From an uncultured Aquimarina sp. (GTDB taxonomy: Bacteria > Bacteroidota > Bacteroidia > Flavobacteriales > Flavobacteriaceae), in contig CANNFM010000003.1 in the NCBI GenBank assembly GCA_947503835.1, positions 124,001 through 188,000 on the forward strand: DNA of 64,000 bases. Reading direction: 5' to 3'. Below are positions 52,801-62,602 of this stretch, piece after piece. Numbering within the stretch: position 1 is the stretch's first letter; the number at the start of each line of letters is the position of its first letter. The position numbers and the translations under genes were made by a program. The notes beneath the pieces are model-generated. The model was not told the DNA's origin and did not search any database. It saw only the letters and a program-made list of their open reading frames with translations.

Positions 52801-53462
52801 TGAAGAAAGCATTTATATTTGATTTGGATGGTGTGATCGTAGACACTGCAAAATATCATTTTTTAGCATGGCAAAACCTTGCAAATAGCCTAGGTATTTC
52901 TTTTTCTGAAGAACAAAATGAACAACTAAAAGGAGTTAGCCGAGTACGATCTTTAGAAAAAATATTAGAATGGGGTAATAAAACCATTTCAGAAGAAGAG
53001 TTTACCGAATTAATGTCTAAAAAAAATGAGGAATACCTTGTGTATATCTCAAAGATGGATACTTCAGAAATTCTACCTGATGTACCAAGAGTTTTAGATT
53101 ATTTGATTTCAAAAGAACAAGCTATAGCATTAGGTTCTGCTAGTAAAAATGCAAGAATCATTCTGGATAAAGTACAACTAGCTACTAAGTTTCATACTAT
53201 CGTAGATGGAACTAATGTGTCCAAAGCAAAACCAGATCCGGAAGTATTCCTGATCGGAGCAAAAGAATTAGGCGTTTTGCCAGAGAACTGTGTAGTATTT
53301 GAAGATTCTGTTGCAGGCATTCAAGCAGCCAATATCGCCAATATGATAAGTATAGGAATTGGAGATGCAGAGGTGTTACATGAAGCAGATTACATTTTTA
53401 ATGATTTTACAGAAATAAGAGAAGATTTTATAAATAATTTGGTTTCGGCCAAAAAAGTATGA
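52800..53462 (+). CDS. pgmB: Beta-phosphoglucomutase
   Basis: A 220-aa HAD-superfamily enzyme. FDLDGVIVDTAKYHFLAWQN holds the two catalytic Asp, SASKN and KAKPDPEVFL follow, and FEDSVAGIQAA closes the site. Cap domain C1 lies between residues 15 and 85. It converts beta-glucose-1-phosphate, the product of the GH65 gene next door, to glucose-6-phosphate. Six bases separate it from the GH65 start. Confidence 0.93.
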   Translation: MKKAFIFDLDGVIVDTAKYHFLAWQNLANSLGISFSEEQNEQLKGVSRVRSLEKILEWGNKTISEEEFTELMSKKNEEYLVYISKMDTSEILPDVPRVLDYLISKEQAIALGSASKNARIILDKVQLATKFHTIVDGTNVSKAKPDPEVFLIGAKELGVLPENCVVFEDSVAGIQAANIANMISIGIGDAEVLHEADYIFNDFTEIREDFINNLVSAKKV

Positions 53463-53468
53463 GAGACG

Positions 53469-55775
53469 ATGAATCAGGATTATATAAAACCAGATAACTG
53501 GTCAATTATTGAAGAAGGATTTGATGTTGAAAGAGTTAAATCCTCAGAGAGCCTTTTTAGTATAGGTAATGGTGCAATGGGACAGAGGGCCAATTTTGAA
53601 GAAGAATTTTCTGGCCCAACCTTTCAAGGAAGTTATATCGCAGGAGTGTATTATCCGGATAAAACCAGAGTAGGTTGGTGGAAAAATGGATACCCAGAGT
53701 ATTTTGCTAAAGTACTTAATGCGCCAAACTGGATAGGAATTAATGTAGAAATTAATGGAGAAAAATTAGATCTATATAGATGTAAATCTGTAACTAATTT
53801 CAGAAGAGAACTAAATATGAAAGAAGGTTGGTATCAACGTTCTTTTGAAGCAGTTTTACAAAATGATATAGAAGTATCTGTTAAATCTACACGTTTTTTA
53901 AGTTTAGACCTTGATGAAGTAGGCGCAATTAGATATGAGGTAACACCTGTAAATCAGGATGTAGAAATTACATTTTCACCTTATCTCGATTCGGGAATCA
54001 CTAATGAAGATACTAATTGGGATGATAAATTCTGGGACACCTATGATTTATCTCACAAAGGTAGCTCTGCATTTATCTTGTCTAAAACAATGAAAACCGA
54101 ATTTCATACCTGTACAGGTATGTTAAATCAAGTTTTTGTTGGAGATGACTTAAAAGATATGTACCCTAAAGTAGATATGAACGGAACATTCATTAGATTG
54201 AATTATTCAATCGAAGTTCCTAAAGGAAAAACAGCTAGTTTAGTAAAGTTCGGAGGATATACAGTATGCCTTAATCATAAAAAAGAAGATTTAGCTTCGG
54301 CAAGTGCTACAGTGCTTAAACAAGCTTCAGAATCTGGTTTTGATGCTTTACTAGATTTGCAAAAGAAAGCCTGGTCTAAAATATGGGAGATGGCTGATAT
54401 TGTTATCGAAGGTGATGTAAAAGCACAACAAGGTATACGTTTTAATATTTTTCAGTTAAATCAAACTTATCTTGGTAAAGATGCAAGGCTTAATATTGGA
54501 CCAAAAGGATTTACAGGAGAAAAATATGGAGGAAGTACCTATTGGGATACCGAAGCCTATTGTATTCCGTTCTACATGGCTACCAAAGATCAGCTTGTAG
54601 CCCGTAATTTATTGACCTATCGTTACCACCATTTGGATAAAGCTATAGAAAACGCAAAAAAACTTGGGTTTACTAATGGAGCAGCATTATATCCAATGGT
54701 TACGATGAATGGAGAAGAATGTCATAACGAATGGGAAATTACTTTTGAAGAAATACACCGTAATGGTGCAATGACATTTGCTATCTATAATTATGTTAGG
54801 TATACAGGTGATTACAGCTATGTACCCGAAAAAGGATTAGAAGTAATTATTGCTATTGCTCGTTTTTGGCATCAGAGAGCTACATTATCTTCAAATACAG
54901 GTAAATATGTAATCTTGGGAGTTACTGGTCCTAATGAGTATGAGAATAATGTTAATAATAACTGGTATACTAATTATTTAGCAAAGTGGTGTATAGAGTA
55001 TTGTGTAGAAAATATAGATAAAGTAAAAGCTGAATATAGTAGCGATTACAAGAGAATCATCGAAAAGACCAATCTTGGTCAAGATGAAATCAAAGCAATG
55101 GCAGAAGTTGCTGAGAGAATGTATTTCCCATATTCGGAAAAGCATGAAGTATATTTACAACAAGATGGATTTTTAGATAAAGAATTAATTACTGTTGCCA
55201 ATTTAGATAAATCACAGCGACCAATTAACCAAAAATGGAGCTGGGATCGAATATTACGTTCTCCGTACATTAAACAAGCAGATATACTTCAAGGCTTTTA
55301 TATGTTCGAGGATCAATTTACTAAAGAGGAATTAGCAAGACACTTTGATTTCTATGAACCCTTTACGGTGCATGAATCATCTCTTTCGCCTTGTGTACAT
55401 AGTATCCAGGCTGCTGCTTTAGATAGAATGGATCAGGCATATACTTTCTATTTAAGAACGTCGAGGTTAGATCTTGATGATTATAACAAAGAAGTAGAAG
55501 AAGGCTTACATATAACTAGTATGGCGGGTACATGGATGAGTATTGTTGAAGGATTCGGAGGACTTAGAATTAAGAATGATCGATTATCTTTCACTCCTAA
55601 GATTCCTAAAGAATGGAAAGGCTATACGTTTAATGTAAACTTTAGAAATCAAATTCTAAAAGTGAATGTTTCGCAAGAAGGAACTTCTTTTAACCTGGAA
55701 GGAGATAAGGAATTAGTGATTTATGTAGATGGGAAGGAGTTTAAAATATCCCCTGATACCTTAATCACAGTTTAA
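53469..55775 (+). CDS. GH65 maltose phosphorylase
   Basis: A 768-aa cytoplasmic GH65 enzyme. The catalytic Glu is in HNEWEITFEEIHRNG, and the phosphate site fits HESSLSPCVHSIQ. N-terminal super-sandwich, (alpha/alpha)6 barrel and C-terminal beta domain are all represented. It cuts maltose with phosphate to glucose and beta-glucose-1-phosphate. Kojibiose or trehalose phosphorylase are possible alternatives, but the sus context favours maltose. A terminator follows. Confidence 0.92.
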   Translation: MNQDYIKPDNWSIIEEGFDVERVKSSESLFSIGNGAMGQRANFEEEFSGPTFQGSYIAGVYYPDKTRVGWWKNGYPEYFAKVLNAPNWIGINVEINGEKLDLYRCKSVTNFRRELNMKEGWYQRSFEAVLQNDIEVSVKSTRFLSLDLDEVGAIRYEVTPVNQDVEITFSPYLDSGITNEDTNWDDKFWDTYDLSHKGSSAFILSKTMKTEFHTCTGMLNQVFVGDDLKDMYPKVDMNGTFIRLNYSIEVPKGKTASLVKFGGYTVCLNHKKEDLASASATVLKQASESGFDALLDLQKKAWSKIWEMADIVIEGDVKAQQGIRFNIFQLNQTYLGKDARLNIGPKGFTGEKYGGSTYWDTEAYCIPFYMATKDQLVARNLLTYRYHHLDKAIENAKKLGFTNGAALYPMVTMNGEECHNEWEITFEEIHRNGAMTFAIYNYVRYTGDYSYVPEKGLEVIIAIARFWHQRATLSSNTGKYVILGVTGPNEYENNVNNNWYTNYLAKWCIEYCVENIDKVKAEYSSDYKRIIEKTNLGQDEIKAMAEVAERMYFPYSEKHEVYLQQDGFLDKELITVANLDKSQRPINQKWSWDRILRSPYIKQADILQGFYMFEDQFTKEELARHFDFYEPFTVHESSLSPCVHSIQAAALDRMDQAYTFYLRTSRLDLDDYNKEVEEGLHITSMAGTWMSIVEGFGGLRIKNDRLSFTPKIPKEWKGYTFNVNFRNQILKVNVSQEGTSFNLEGDKELVIYVDGKEFKISPDTLITV

Positions 55776-55798
55776 TCAATACTATTGATAATAAATAG

Positions 55799-55830
55799 AT
55801 ACCCCAAAGACCCTGTTTTTGGGGTATTTA
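55799..55830 (+). terminator. Terminator after the GH65 gene
   Basis: ATACCCCAAA and TTTGGGGTAT arms (55799-55808, 55818-55827) with TTTATG after. Genes downstream probably need their own promoter. Confidence 0.75.
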
Positions 55831-55880
55831 TGTCTATAAAAAGAATACACAAAACATTTATTTAATCAAAAACTCATAAA

Positions 55881-57737
55881 ATGAAGACTAAACTAATTGT
55901 TCTGTTTTCTTGGTGTCTGGTAGCTTTGACACAAGCACAAGTAGAGAAAATAGAACCTCCGTTCTGGTGGAGCGGAATGCATAGTGAGAAGTTACAGTTA
56001 ATGTGCTATGGAAAAGATATCTCTAAATACAATGTGCAGATTGAAGGACTTACAATAGATGAGGTAAAAAAAACTGAAAACCCCAATTATCTATTTATCA
56101 CTATAGATACCAAAGAGGTAAAAGAAGGAACTATTTCGATAAATTTCAAGGAGAAAGATAAAGTTGTGTTTTCTCAACCTTATGAATTTAAAGCTAGAAG
56201 AGAAAACGCTGCAGAGCGTAAAGGTTTTGATAGTAGTGATGTGATGTATCTAATCATGCCAGACCGATTTGCAAACGGAGATCCTAAAAACGATTCGCAT
56301 CCAGATACTGTAGAAAAAGCAGATCGCTCGAACCCTGGTGGTCGTCACGGTGGCGATATACAAGGAGTCATCGATCACCTTGATTATCTAAAAGACCTTG
56401 GAGTTACCGCATTATGGAGTACACCACTATTAGAAGATAATGAACCCGTGTACTCATATCATACCTATGCACAAAGTGATTTTTATAAGATAGATCCAAG
56501 ATATGGTACCAATGAAGATTATAAACGTCTAGCTTCAGAAATGCATAAACTGGATATGAAACTTATAATGGACTATGTAACTAACCATTGGGGATCAAAA
56601 CATTGGATGATTAAAGATTTGCCTACCCAAGATTGGATACATCAATGGCCAGAAGGATTTAGAAGAAGCAATTACCGTATGACTACTCAATTTGATACCA
56701 ATGCTTCAAAAGTAGATAGTAAGGGGTGCATGAACGGATGGTTTGATACGACCATGCCAGACATGAATCAAAGTAACCCATTGCTTCTTAATTATATCAC
56801 TCAAAATGCGATCTGGTGGATAGAATATGCAGATTTAGACGGGTTTAGAGTAGATACCTATTCTTATAATGATAAAGAAGGTATAGCTAAATGGACAAAA
56901 ACCATCATGGATGAGTACCCTAATTTTAATATTGTAGGTGAGGTTTGGATGCATGATCAGGCACAAATGGCCTATTGGCAAAAAGATAGTAAAATAGGAG
57001 CTATTGATGATTTTAATTCTCACTTACCTTCGGTGATGGATTTTACACTTCATGATGCACTAATGGTGATTTTTAATGAAGATGAAAATGCCTGGGATAA
57101 AGGGATGATCAAGGCGTATGAAAATTTCACAAATGATTTCTTATATCCTGATATCAATAACATTCTGTTATTTGCCGGAAATCATGATACCAATCGTATT
57201 AATGAAATATATCAAGGCGATATTAATAAATATAAAATGGCAATGACCTTAATATTTACTACCCGTGGGATACCGCAGATGTATTATGGAGATGAGATAG
57301 GAATGTTAGGCAATCGAGATAAAAAAGGTGATGGCGACATTCGTAGAGATTTTCCGGGAGGATGGTCTGGTGATAAGCAAAATGCTTTCTTGGCAGCTGG
57401 AACAGAAAATGGTAGAACTAAAGATCAAAAAGCGTTTCACTCTTTTACTAAAAAAGTATTGAATTGGAGAAAAACAGCAGAGGTTATTCATACCGGGAAA
57501 CTATTACAATTTATCCCTTTTGATAATGTATATGTGTATTTCAGATATACTGAAGAAAAAAGTGTCATGGTAATCATTAATAACAACACCAAAGATCAGA
57601 AATTAGATGTTACTCGTTTTAAAGAAGGTATTAAAGACTTCAAAACCGGAACCAATATCATTACAGACTCTAATATAGATATAAGTGAAGATTTTAGTAT
57701 TCCTGCTAAGACTTCAATGATACTCGAATTAAAATAA
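55881..57737 (+). CDS. GH13 neopullulanase/cyclomaltodextrinase-like enzyme (SusA-type)
   Basis: A 618-aa GH13 enzyme with a signal peptide (TQAQVEK). An N-terminal beta domain (PPFWWSGMHSEKLQLMCYGK, residues 25-120) is the cyclomaltodextrinase-N type. Catalytic sites are YVTNHWG, DGFRVDTYSYN (Asp), IVGEVWMHD (Glu) and FAGNHDTNRI (Asp). It probably breaks maltodextrins or cyclodextrins to small sugars in the periplasm, feeding the SLC45 transporter. Confidence 0.93.
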   Translation: MKTKLIVLFSWCLVALTQAQVEKIEPPFWWSGMHSEKLQLMCYGKDISKYNVQIEGLTIDEVKKTENPNYLFITIDTKEVKEGTISINFKEKDKVVFSQPYEFKARRENAAERKGFDSSDVMYLIMPDRFANGDPKNDSHPDTVEKADRSNPGGRHGGDIQGVIDHLDYLKDLGVTALWSTPLLEDNEPVYSYHTYAQSDFYKIDPRYGTNEDYKRLASEMHKLDMKLIMDYVTNHWGSKHWMIKDLPTQDWIHQWPEGFRRSNYRMTTQFDTNASKVDSKGCMNGWFDTTMPDMNQSNPLLLNYITQNAIWWIEYADLDGFRVDTYSYNDKEGIAKWTKTIMDEYPNFNIVGEVWMHDQAQMAYWQKDSKIGAIDDFNSHLPSVMDFTLHDALMVIFNEDENAWDKGMIKAYENFTNDFLYPDINNILLFAGNHDTNRINEIYQGDINKYKMAMTLIFTTRGIPQMYYGDEIGMLGNRDKKGDGDIRRDFPGGWSGDKQNAFLAAGTENGRTKDQKAFHSFTKKVLNWRKTAEVIHTGKLLQFIPFDNVYVYFRYTEEKSVMVIINNNTKDQKLDVTRFKEGIKDFKTGTNIITDSNIDISEDFSIPAKTSMILELK

Positions 57738-57823
57738 AAACTAAGTGAGTATTCATTTAATCATTTCTCCCTCTGGGAGAAACAGGAATGAGGGATTTGT
57801 TAAAATATAATCACTTAGTTTTT
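57736..57823. repeat. MITE-like inverted-repeat element
   Basis: AAAAACTAAGTGA (57736-57748) pairs exactly with 57811-57823. Inside is a compact hairpin, TTCTCCC tct GGGAGAA (57765-57781). It lies between two GH13 genes, begins inside the stop region of the first, and may act as a terminator as well. Confidence 0.7.
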
Positions 57824-57866
57824 GATTCAGTTAAAATAAACATATAACCACAGATAATTTTATAAC

Positions 57867-59246
57867 ATGAAAAAGATAATAGTAAGTCTGATGACGGTAG
57901 GGATTTTATTTTCCTGCGGAAAAACTAAAAAAGAAGAAGCAGTAGCCGAGGTTGCTCAAGAAAAAGTTGAAGAAACGTTTGCACCGATAAGCGATTCGAT
58001 AATGGAAAACGCCGTTATTTATGAAGCTAATATCCGTCAATATTCTGAGGAAGGATCCTTTAATGCTTTTACCAAAGACATTCCCGAGCTAAAGAAACTT
58101 GGAGTAAAAATACTTTGGATTATGCCGATATATCCTATTTCTACCACCAAAAGTAAAGGATCTTTAGGAAGTTATTATGCTATATCTGATTATACTAAAG
58201 TAAACCCAGAATTTGGAACTATAGAAGATTTTAGAGCATTGGTAAAAACGGCACATGATAATGGGATTTATGTAATCTTGGATTGGGTTGCAAATCATAC
58301 AGGATGGGATCACGTTTGGTTAAAAGAACATCCAGAATATTATACCAAGGATAAAGACGGAAATATCACACATACTGTCGATACAGACTGGACCGATGTA
58401 GCAGATCTTAATTATGATAATCAGGAGATGCGCGAACAGATGAAAAATGATATGTTGTATTGGTTAAAAGAAGAAGGAATAGATGGATTTCGATGTGATG
58501 TTGCAGGAATGGTACCTGTAGATTTTTGGGATACTACGGTTGCCGAGCTTAAGAAAGTTAAGCCTATATTTATGTTGGCCGAAGGTTGGGAGCCAGAACT
58601 GATGGAAAATGCCTTTGATATGGGATATGGATGGGATACTCACCATAAAATGAATGATATTGCCAATGGGAAAGCCGATGTAAAAGAATTGGATAAAAGA
58701 ATGGCCCAGGTAGATACGATGTATGCTAAAGATGATATTTTAATGAATTTCACATCTAATCACGATGAGAATTCTTGGAATGGTACTGTGCAAGAAAGAA
58801 TGGGAGATGCTTCAGAAATGTTCGCTGCATTTTCATACCTGGCTCCTGGGATGCCATTAATCTATTCTGGCCAGGAGTATGATATGGATAAACGCTTACT
58901 ATTCTTCGAAAAAGATACCATAATTAAAAAGAAAGGGAATTTTTTCCCATTATATGAAAAACTAGGTAAGCTTAAGAACGAAAACCCTGCATTACATGGT
59001 GGAAAAAATGCAGCTTCTTACACTCGTATTAAAACTTCAGAAGATAAAAAGGTGTTAGCCTTTAAAAGAGAAAAAGAAGGTAATAGTGTGCTGTTTGTTG
59101 CCAATATGACGAAAGAACCTGTAAAATTTTCAGCAGTATATGGAGGAAAATTCAAGGATTATCTTTCAGGAGAGTTGTATGAAGAGAAACCAGACGATGC
59201 AAAAAGTCTTGGAGCTTGGGAATACAAAATCCTTATTAAGGAATAA
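57867..59246 (+). CDS. GH13 alpha-amylase lipoprotein
   Basis: A 459-aa GH13 enzyme with a lipoprotein signal (GILFSCG). Sites: DWVANHTGWD, DGFRCDVAG (nucleophile Asp), FMLAEGWEPE (acid/base Glu), FTSNHDENSW (Asp). No N-terminal extra domain. It is shorter than SusG and resembles the maltodextrin-trimming amylases of Bacteroidota. It works with the 55881 and 42615 enzymes, making three GH13 proteins in one locus. Confidence 0.9.
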   Translation: MKKIIVSLMTVGILFSCGKTKKEEAVAEVAQEKVEETFAPISDSIMENAVIYEANIRQYSEEGSFNAFTKDIPELKKLGVKILWIMPIYPISTTKSKGSLGSYYAISDYTKVNPEFGTIEDFRALVKTAHDNGIYVILDWVANHTGWDHVWLKEHPEYYTKDKDGNITHTVDTDWTDVADLNYDNQEMREQMKNDMLYWLKEEGIDGFRCDVAGMVPVDFWDTTVAELKKVKPIFMLAEGWEPELMENAFDMGYGWDTHHKMNDIANGKADVKELDKRMAQVDTMYAKDDILMNFTSNHDENSWNGTVQERMGDASEMFAAFSYLAPGMPLIYSGQEYDMDKRLLFFEKDTIIKKKGNFFPLYEKLGKLKNENPALHGGKNAASYTRIKTSEDKKVLAFKREKEGNSVLFVANMTKEPVKFSAVYGGKFKDYLSGELYEEKPDDAKSLGAWEYKILIKE

Positions 59247-59271
59247 TTAAAAATAGATATATTTATTTATG

Positions 59272-59305
59272 AAAACGACTTGCTTAGGCAGGTCGTTTTT
59301 GTTTT
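59272..59305 (+). terminator. Terminator after the GH13 lipoprotein gene
   Basis: AAAACGAC (59272-59279) pairs with GTCGTTTT (59292-59299), followed by T-rich sequence. Confidence 0.8.
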
Positions 59306-59432
59306 TTAGATAATATTTGGGAGCCTAGGGCTATAATAATTCGTATTTTATTGTATTACTGATTCCTTAACAATATCAATGAAAATATGTTAAAATAACC
59401 TCTTTTTTGTCAAGAAACCCTGTATTTATTAA

Positions 59433-59448
59433 CCGAAAACGTTTTAGT
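59433..59448. promoter_or_regulatory. LacI-type operator upstream of pfkA
   Basis: CCGAAAACGTTTTAGT, palindromic core AAAACGTTTT flanked by CG/AG. It resembles the 50014 site upstream of susC and may bind the same regulator, or a global CcpA-like LacI protein. Confidence 0.6.
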
Positions 59449-59483
59449 TTTTTGGCAAATTAGGTTATTAGTATCAATAACGA

Positions 59484-59491
59484 TAGATTTG
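59484..59491 (+). promoter_or_regulatory. -7-like element before pfkA
   Basis: TAGATTTG fits TAnnTTTG but lies only 6 bases before the first ATG (59498). Either the mRNA is almost leaderless or the real promoter is farther upstream. No -33 element at the right distance was found. Confidence 0.3.
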
Positions 59492-59497
59492 GTTTCA

Positions 59498-60484
59498 ATG
59501 ATGGATAAAGTTAAAAATATAGCTGTACTTACTTCTGGAGGAGATGCTCCCGGGATGAATGCTGCAATTCGTGCAGTAGTTCGTGCATGTAGTTATTATC
59601 AAGTACGTTGTTTTGGTATTTATAAAGGATATGAAGGTCTTATAAACAATGAAATTGAAGAACTTAACGCACGATCGGTTCGTAATATTATTAATAAAGG
59701 AGGAACATTTCTTAAATCTGCGCGATCTAAAGAATTTAGGACTAAAGAGGGTAGACAGAAGGCTCATGAAAATCTAATTAAAAATAATATAGATGCTCTT
59801 GTGGTGATAGGAGGTGATGGAAGTTTTACCGGAGCCTTAAAATTATCAGAGGAGTTTAATTTCCCAGTAGTGGGGATTCCAGGTACTATAGATAATGATA
59901 TTAATGGTACCGATTATACTATTGGTTATGATACCGCTTTAAACACCGTAGTAGAAGCAATAGATAAGATTAGAGATACAGCAAGTTCTCATAATCGATT
60001 ATTCCTTATCGAAGTAATGGGTAGAGATGCTGGTGATATAGCATTAAATGCAGGAATAGGAGCAGGGGCCGAAGAAATTTTGATTCCTGAAGAAAATATG
60101 GGAGTAGATAGGTTGATAGACTCACTTCGGAAAAGTAAAAAAACAGGTAAAACCTCTAGTATCATAGTGGTAGCTGAAGGAGATAAATCGGGTAAAAATA
60201 TTTTTGAACTAGGAGAATATGTTGAGGAGCATCTTGATGATTATGAAGTAAGAGTATCTGTGTTAGGTCATATTCAACGTGGTGGCGCACCCAGCTGTTA
60301 TGATAGGGTACTAGCCAGTAAATTGGGAGTAGGAGCAGTAGAAGCATTATTAGAAGGGAAGAGTGAAGTTATGATAGGTATTCTTCATAAAGATGTAACT
60401 ATAGTACCCCTTAAGAAAGCATTAGACAAAAGATTACATAAGCATGATATGTTAATAAAAGTAGCCGATATTACTTCGGTTTAA
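59498..60484 (+). CDS. pfkA: ATP-dependent 6-phosphofructokinase
   Basis: A 327-328-aa PfkA. The sequence shows LTSGGDAPGMNAAIRAVVRA, GGDGSFTGAL (Gly-Gly-Asp-Gly, the ATP type), TIDNDINGTD with the catalytic Asp, EVMGRDAGDIAL and LGHIQRGGAPS. It phosphorylates fructose-6-phosphate, the committed step of glycolysis. Starts ATG 59498 or 59501 are equivalent; the family favours 59501. An operator of LacI type is upstream, linking glycolysis to sugar supply. gap follows by 50 bases. Confidence 0.96.
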   Translation: MMDKVKNIAVLTSGGDAPGMNAAIRAVVRACSYYQVRCFGIYKGYEGLINNEIEELNARSVRNIINKGGTFLKSARSKEFRTKEGRQKAHENLIKNNIDALVVIGGDGSFTGALKLSEEFNFPVVGIPGTIDNDINGTDYTIGYDTALNTVVEAIDKIRDTASSHNRLFLIEVMGRDAGDIALNAGIGAGAEEILIPEENMGVDRLIDSLRKSKKTGKTSSIIVVAEGDKSGKNIFELGEYVEEHLDDYEVRVSVLGHIQRGGAPSCYDRVLASKLGVGAVEALLEGKSEVMIGILHKDVTIVPLKKALDKRLHKHDMLIKVADITSV

Positions 60485-60516
60485 ATTTTTATTGATATAA
60501 CCACATTTTAAATTAA

Positions 60517-61536
<1,020 letters not shown>

Positions 61537-61544
61537 AAGAACCC

Positions 61545-61570
61545 TATACTTCTAGAAGTACAGAAGTATA
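61545..61570 (+). terminator. Hairpin after gap
   Basis: TATACTTCT (61545-61553) and AGAAGTATA (61562-61570), a perfect 9-bp stem without a clear T run. Confidence 0.5.
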
Positions 61571-61575
61571 ACAAA

Positions 61576-61650
61576 CTGTCACATTAAGCGGAGTCGAAAA
61601 CATATTTGTAATTCGATATAAATATCTCTCGACTGCGCTTGGGATGACAG
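61576..61650. repeat. Inverted-repeat element of the CTGTCA...TGACAG type
   Basis: Ends CTGTCACATTAAGCGGAGTC and GACTGCGCTTGGGATGACAG form imperfect arms of about 22 bases round a 31-base core. I recall such elements as common intergenic repeats of Bacteroidota. No gene is encoded. Confidence 0.7.
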
Positions 61651-61707
61651 CGTATTTAATTTTTGAATAGTATTTTTTCTCTTTGCAAATAACAAACAAA
61701 TTTTCAA

Positions 61708-62577
61708 ATGATCTTATTAACCGACGGTGGTTCTACTAAATGCGATTGGATTCTTCTAGATGACTCAGGAGAGATCGTTTTTAAAACCCGTACAGAAGGT
61801 TTAAATCCTGCTGTATTCGAAAAATCTCTACTTGAAGAAAGAATTCAGAAGAACCCTGAACTGAGTGCTCACCATTCAAAGGTTGATGAAGTTCATTTTT
61901 ACGGAGCTGGATGTGGTACTAAAAATCCTGCCGAAATGCTTAAAGGAATTTTAGAAGATTTTTTTGAGAATGCTAAGGTAATAGTCAAAGAAGATATGGT
62001 TGCTGCTGTATATGCAGCTACTACAGAGCCTGGTATTGTTTGTATTTTAGGTACCGGTTCTAATAGTTGTTATTATGATGGAGATGATATTCATATGTCG
62101 GTTGATTCACTGGGGTATATTCTTATGGATGAAGCAAGTGGAAACTATTTTGGAAAACGATTAATTCGTGATTATTATTACAAAAGAATGCCTCCTGAGG
62201 TTGCTGCAGAATTTGAAAAACGTTTTGATCTTTCTTCAGATGCTATAAAAGCGAATTTATATAAAAAAGATAATCCTAATACCTATTTAGCATCTTTTGC
62301 CGAATTTATTTTTACCAGCGAGCGTAACGGGTATTTTTATAAGATCGTTACCGAAGGTATTCAGGAATTTGTAGAAAATCGAGTATTGTGTTTCTCTGAA
62401 GCTCAAAATGTTCCAATTCACTTTATAGGATCGATAGCCCATTTTAGCGAAGACATTATTAGAGCAGCAGTATGGCCTTATCATCTTACCGTTGGAAATA
62501 TAGTAAGAAGACCGATTGATGGGATTATTGATTATTACAGAAACGAAGTCATAAAAAAAAAAGTAAATAAAGTCTGA
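61708..62577 (+). CDS. N-acetylglucosamine-kinase-like protein (BadF/BadG/BcrA family)
   Basis: A 289-aa ASKHA-fold protein. The phosphate motif is LTDGGSTKCDWILLDDSGEI, then CILGTGSNSCYYDG and MDEASGNYFGKRLI. It probably phosphorylates N-acetylglucosamine or another sugar released from cell-wall or dietary glycans. The gene follows gap but is separated from it by a repeat element, so it may have its own promoter. Confidence 0.85.
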   Translation: MILLTDGGSTKCDWILLDDSGEIVFKTRTEGLNPAVFEKSLLEERIQKNPELSAHHSKVDEVHFYGAGCGTKNPAEMLKGILEDFFENAKVIVKEDMVAAVYAATTEPGIVCILGTGSNSCYYDGDDIHMSVDSLGYILMDEASGNYFGKRLIRDYYYKRMPPEVAAEFEKRFDLSSDAIKANLYKKDNPNTYLASFAEFIFTSERNGYFYKIVTEGIQEFVENRVLCFSEAQNVPIHFIGSIAHFSEDIIRAAVWPYHLTVGNIVRRPIDGIIDYYRNEVIKKKVNKV

Positions 62578-62590
62578 AATTCAGGCTTTT
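62569..62590. terminator. Terminator between convergent genes
   Basis: AAAGTCTGAA and TTCAGGCTTT arms with a one- to two-base loop, between the kinase gene and the convergent histidine kinase gene. It overlaps the last codons of the kinase gene. Confidence 0.6.
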
Positions 62591-62602
62591 AATAGGTAAA
62601 CT

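Noticed and set aside
59489..59497. TTG start for pfkA
   Set aside because: The added residues precede two ATG codons and do not belong to the family N-terminus; the TTG also overlaps a promoter-like box.
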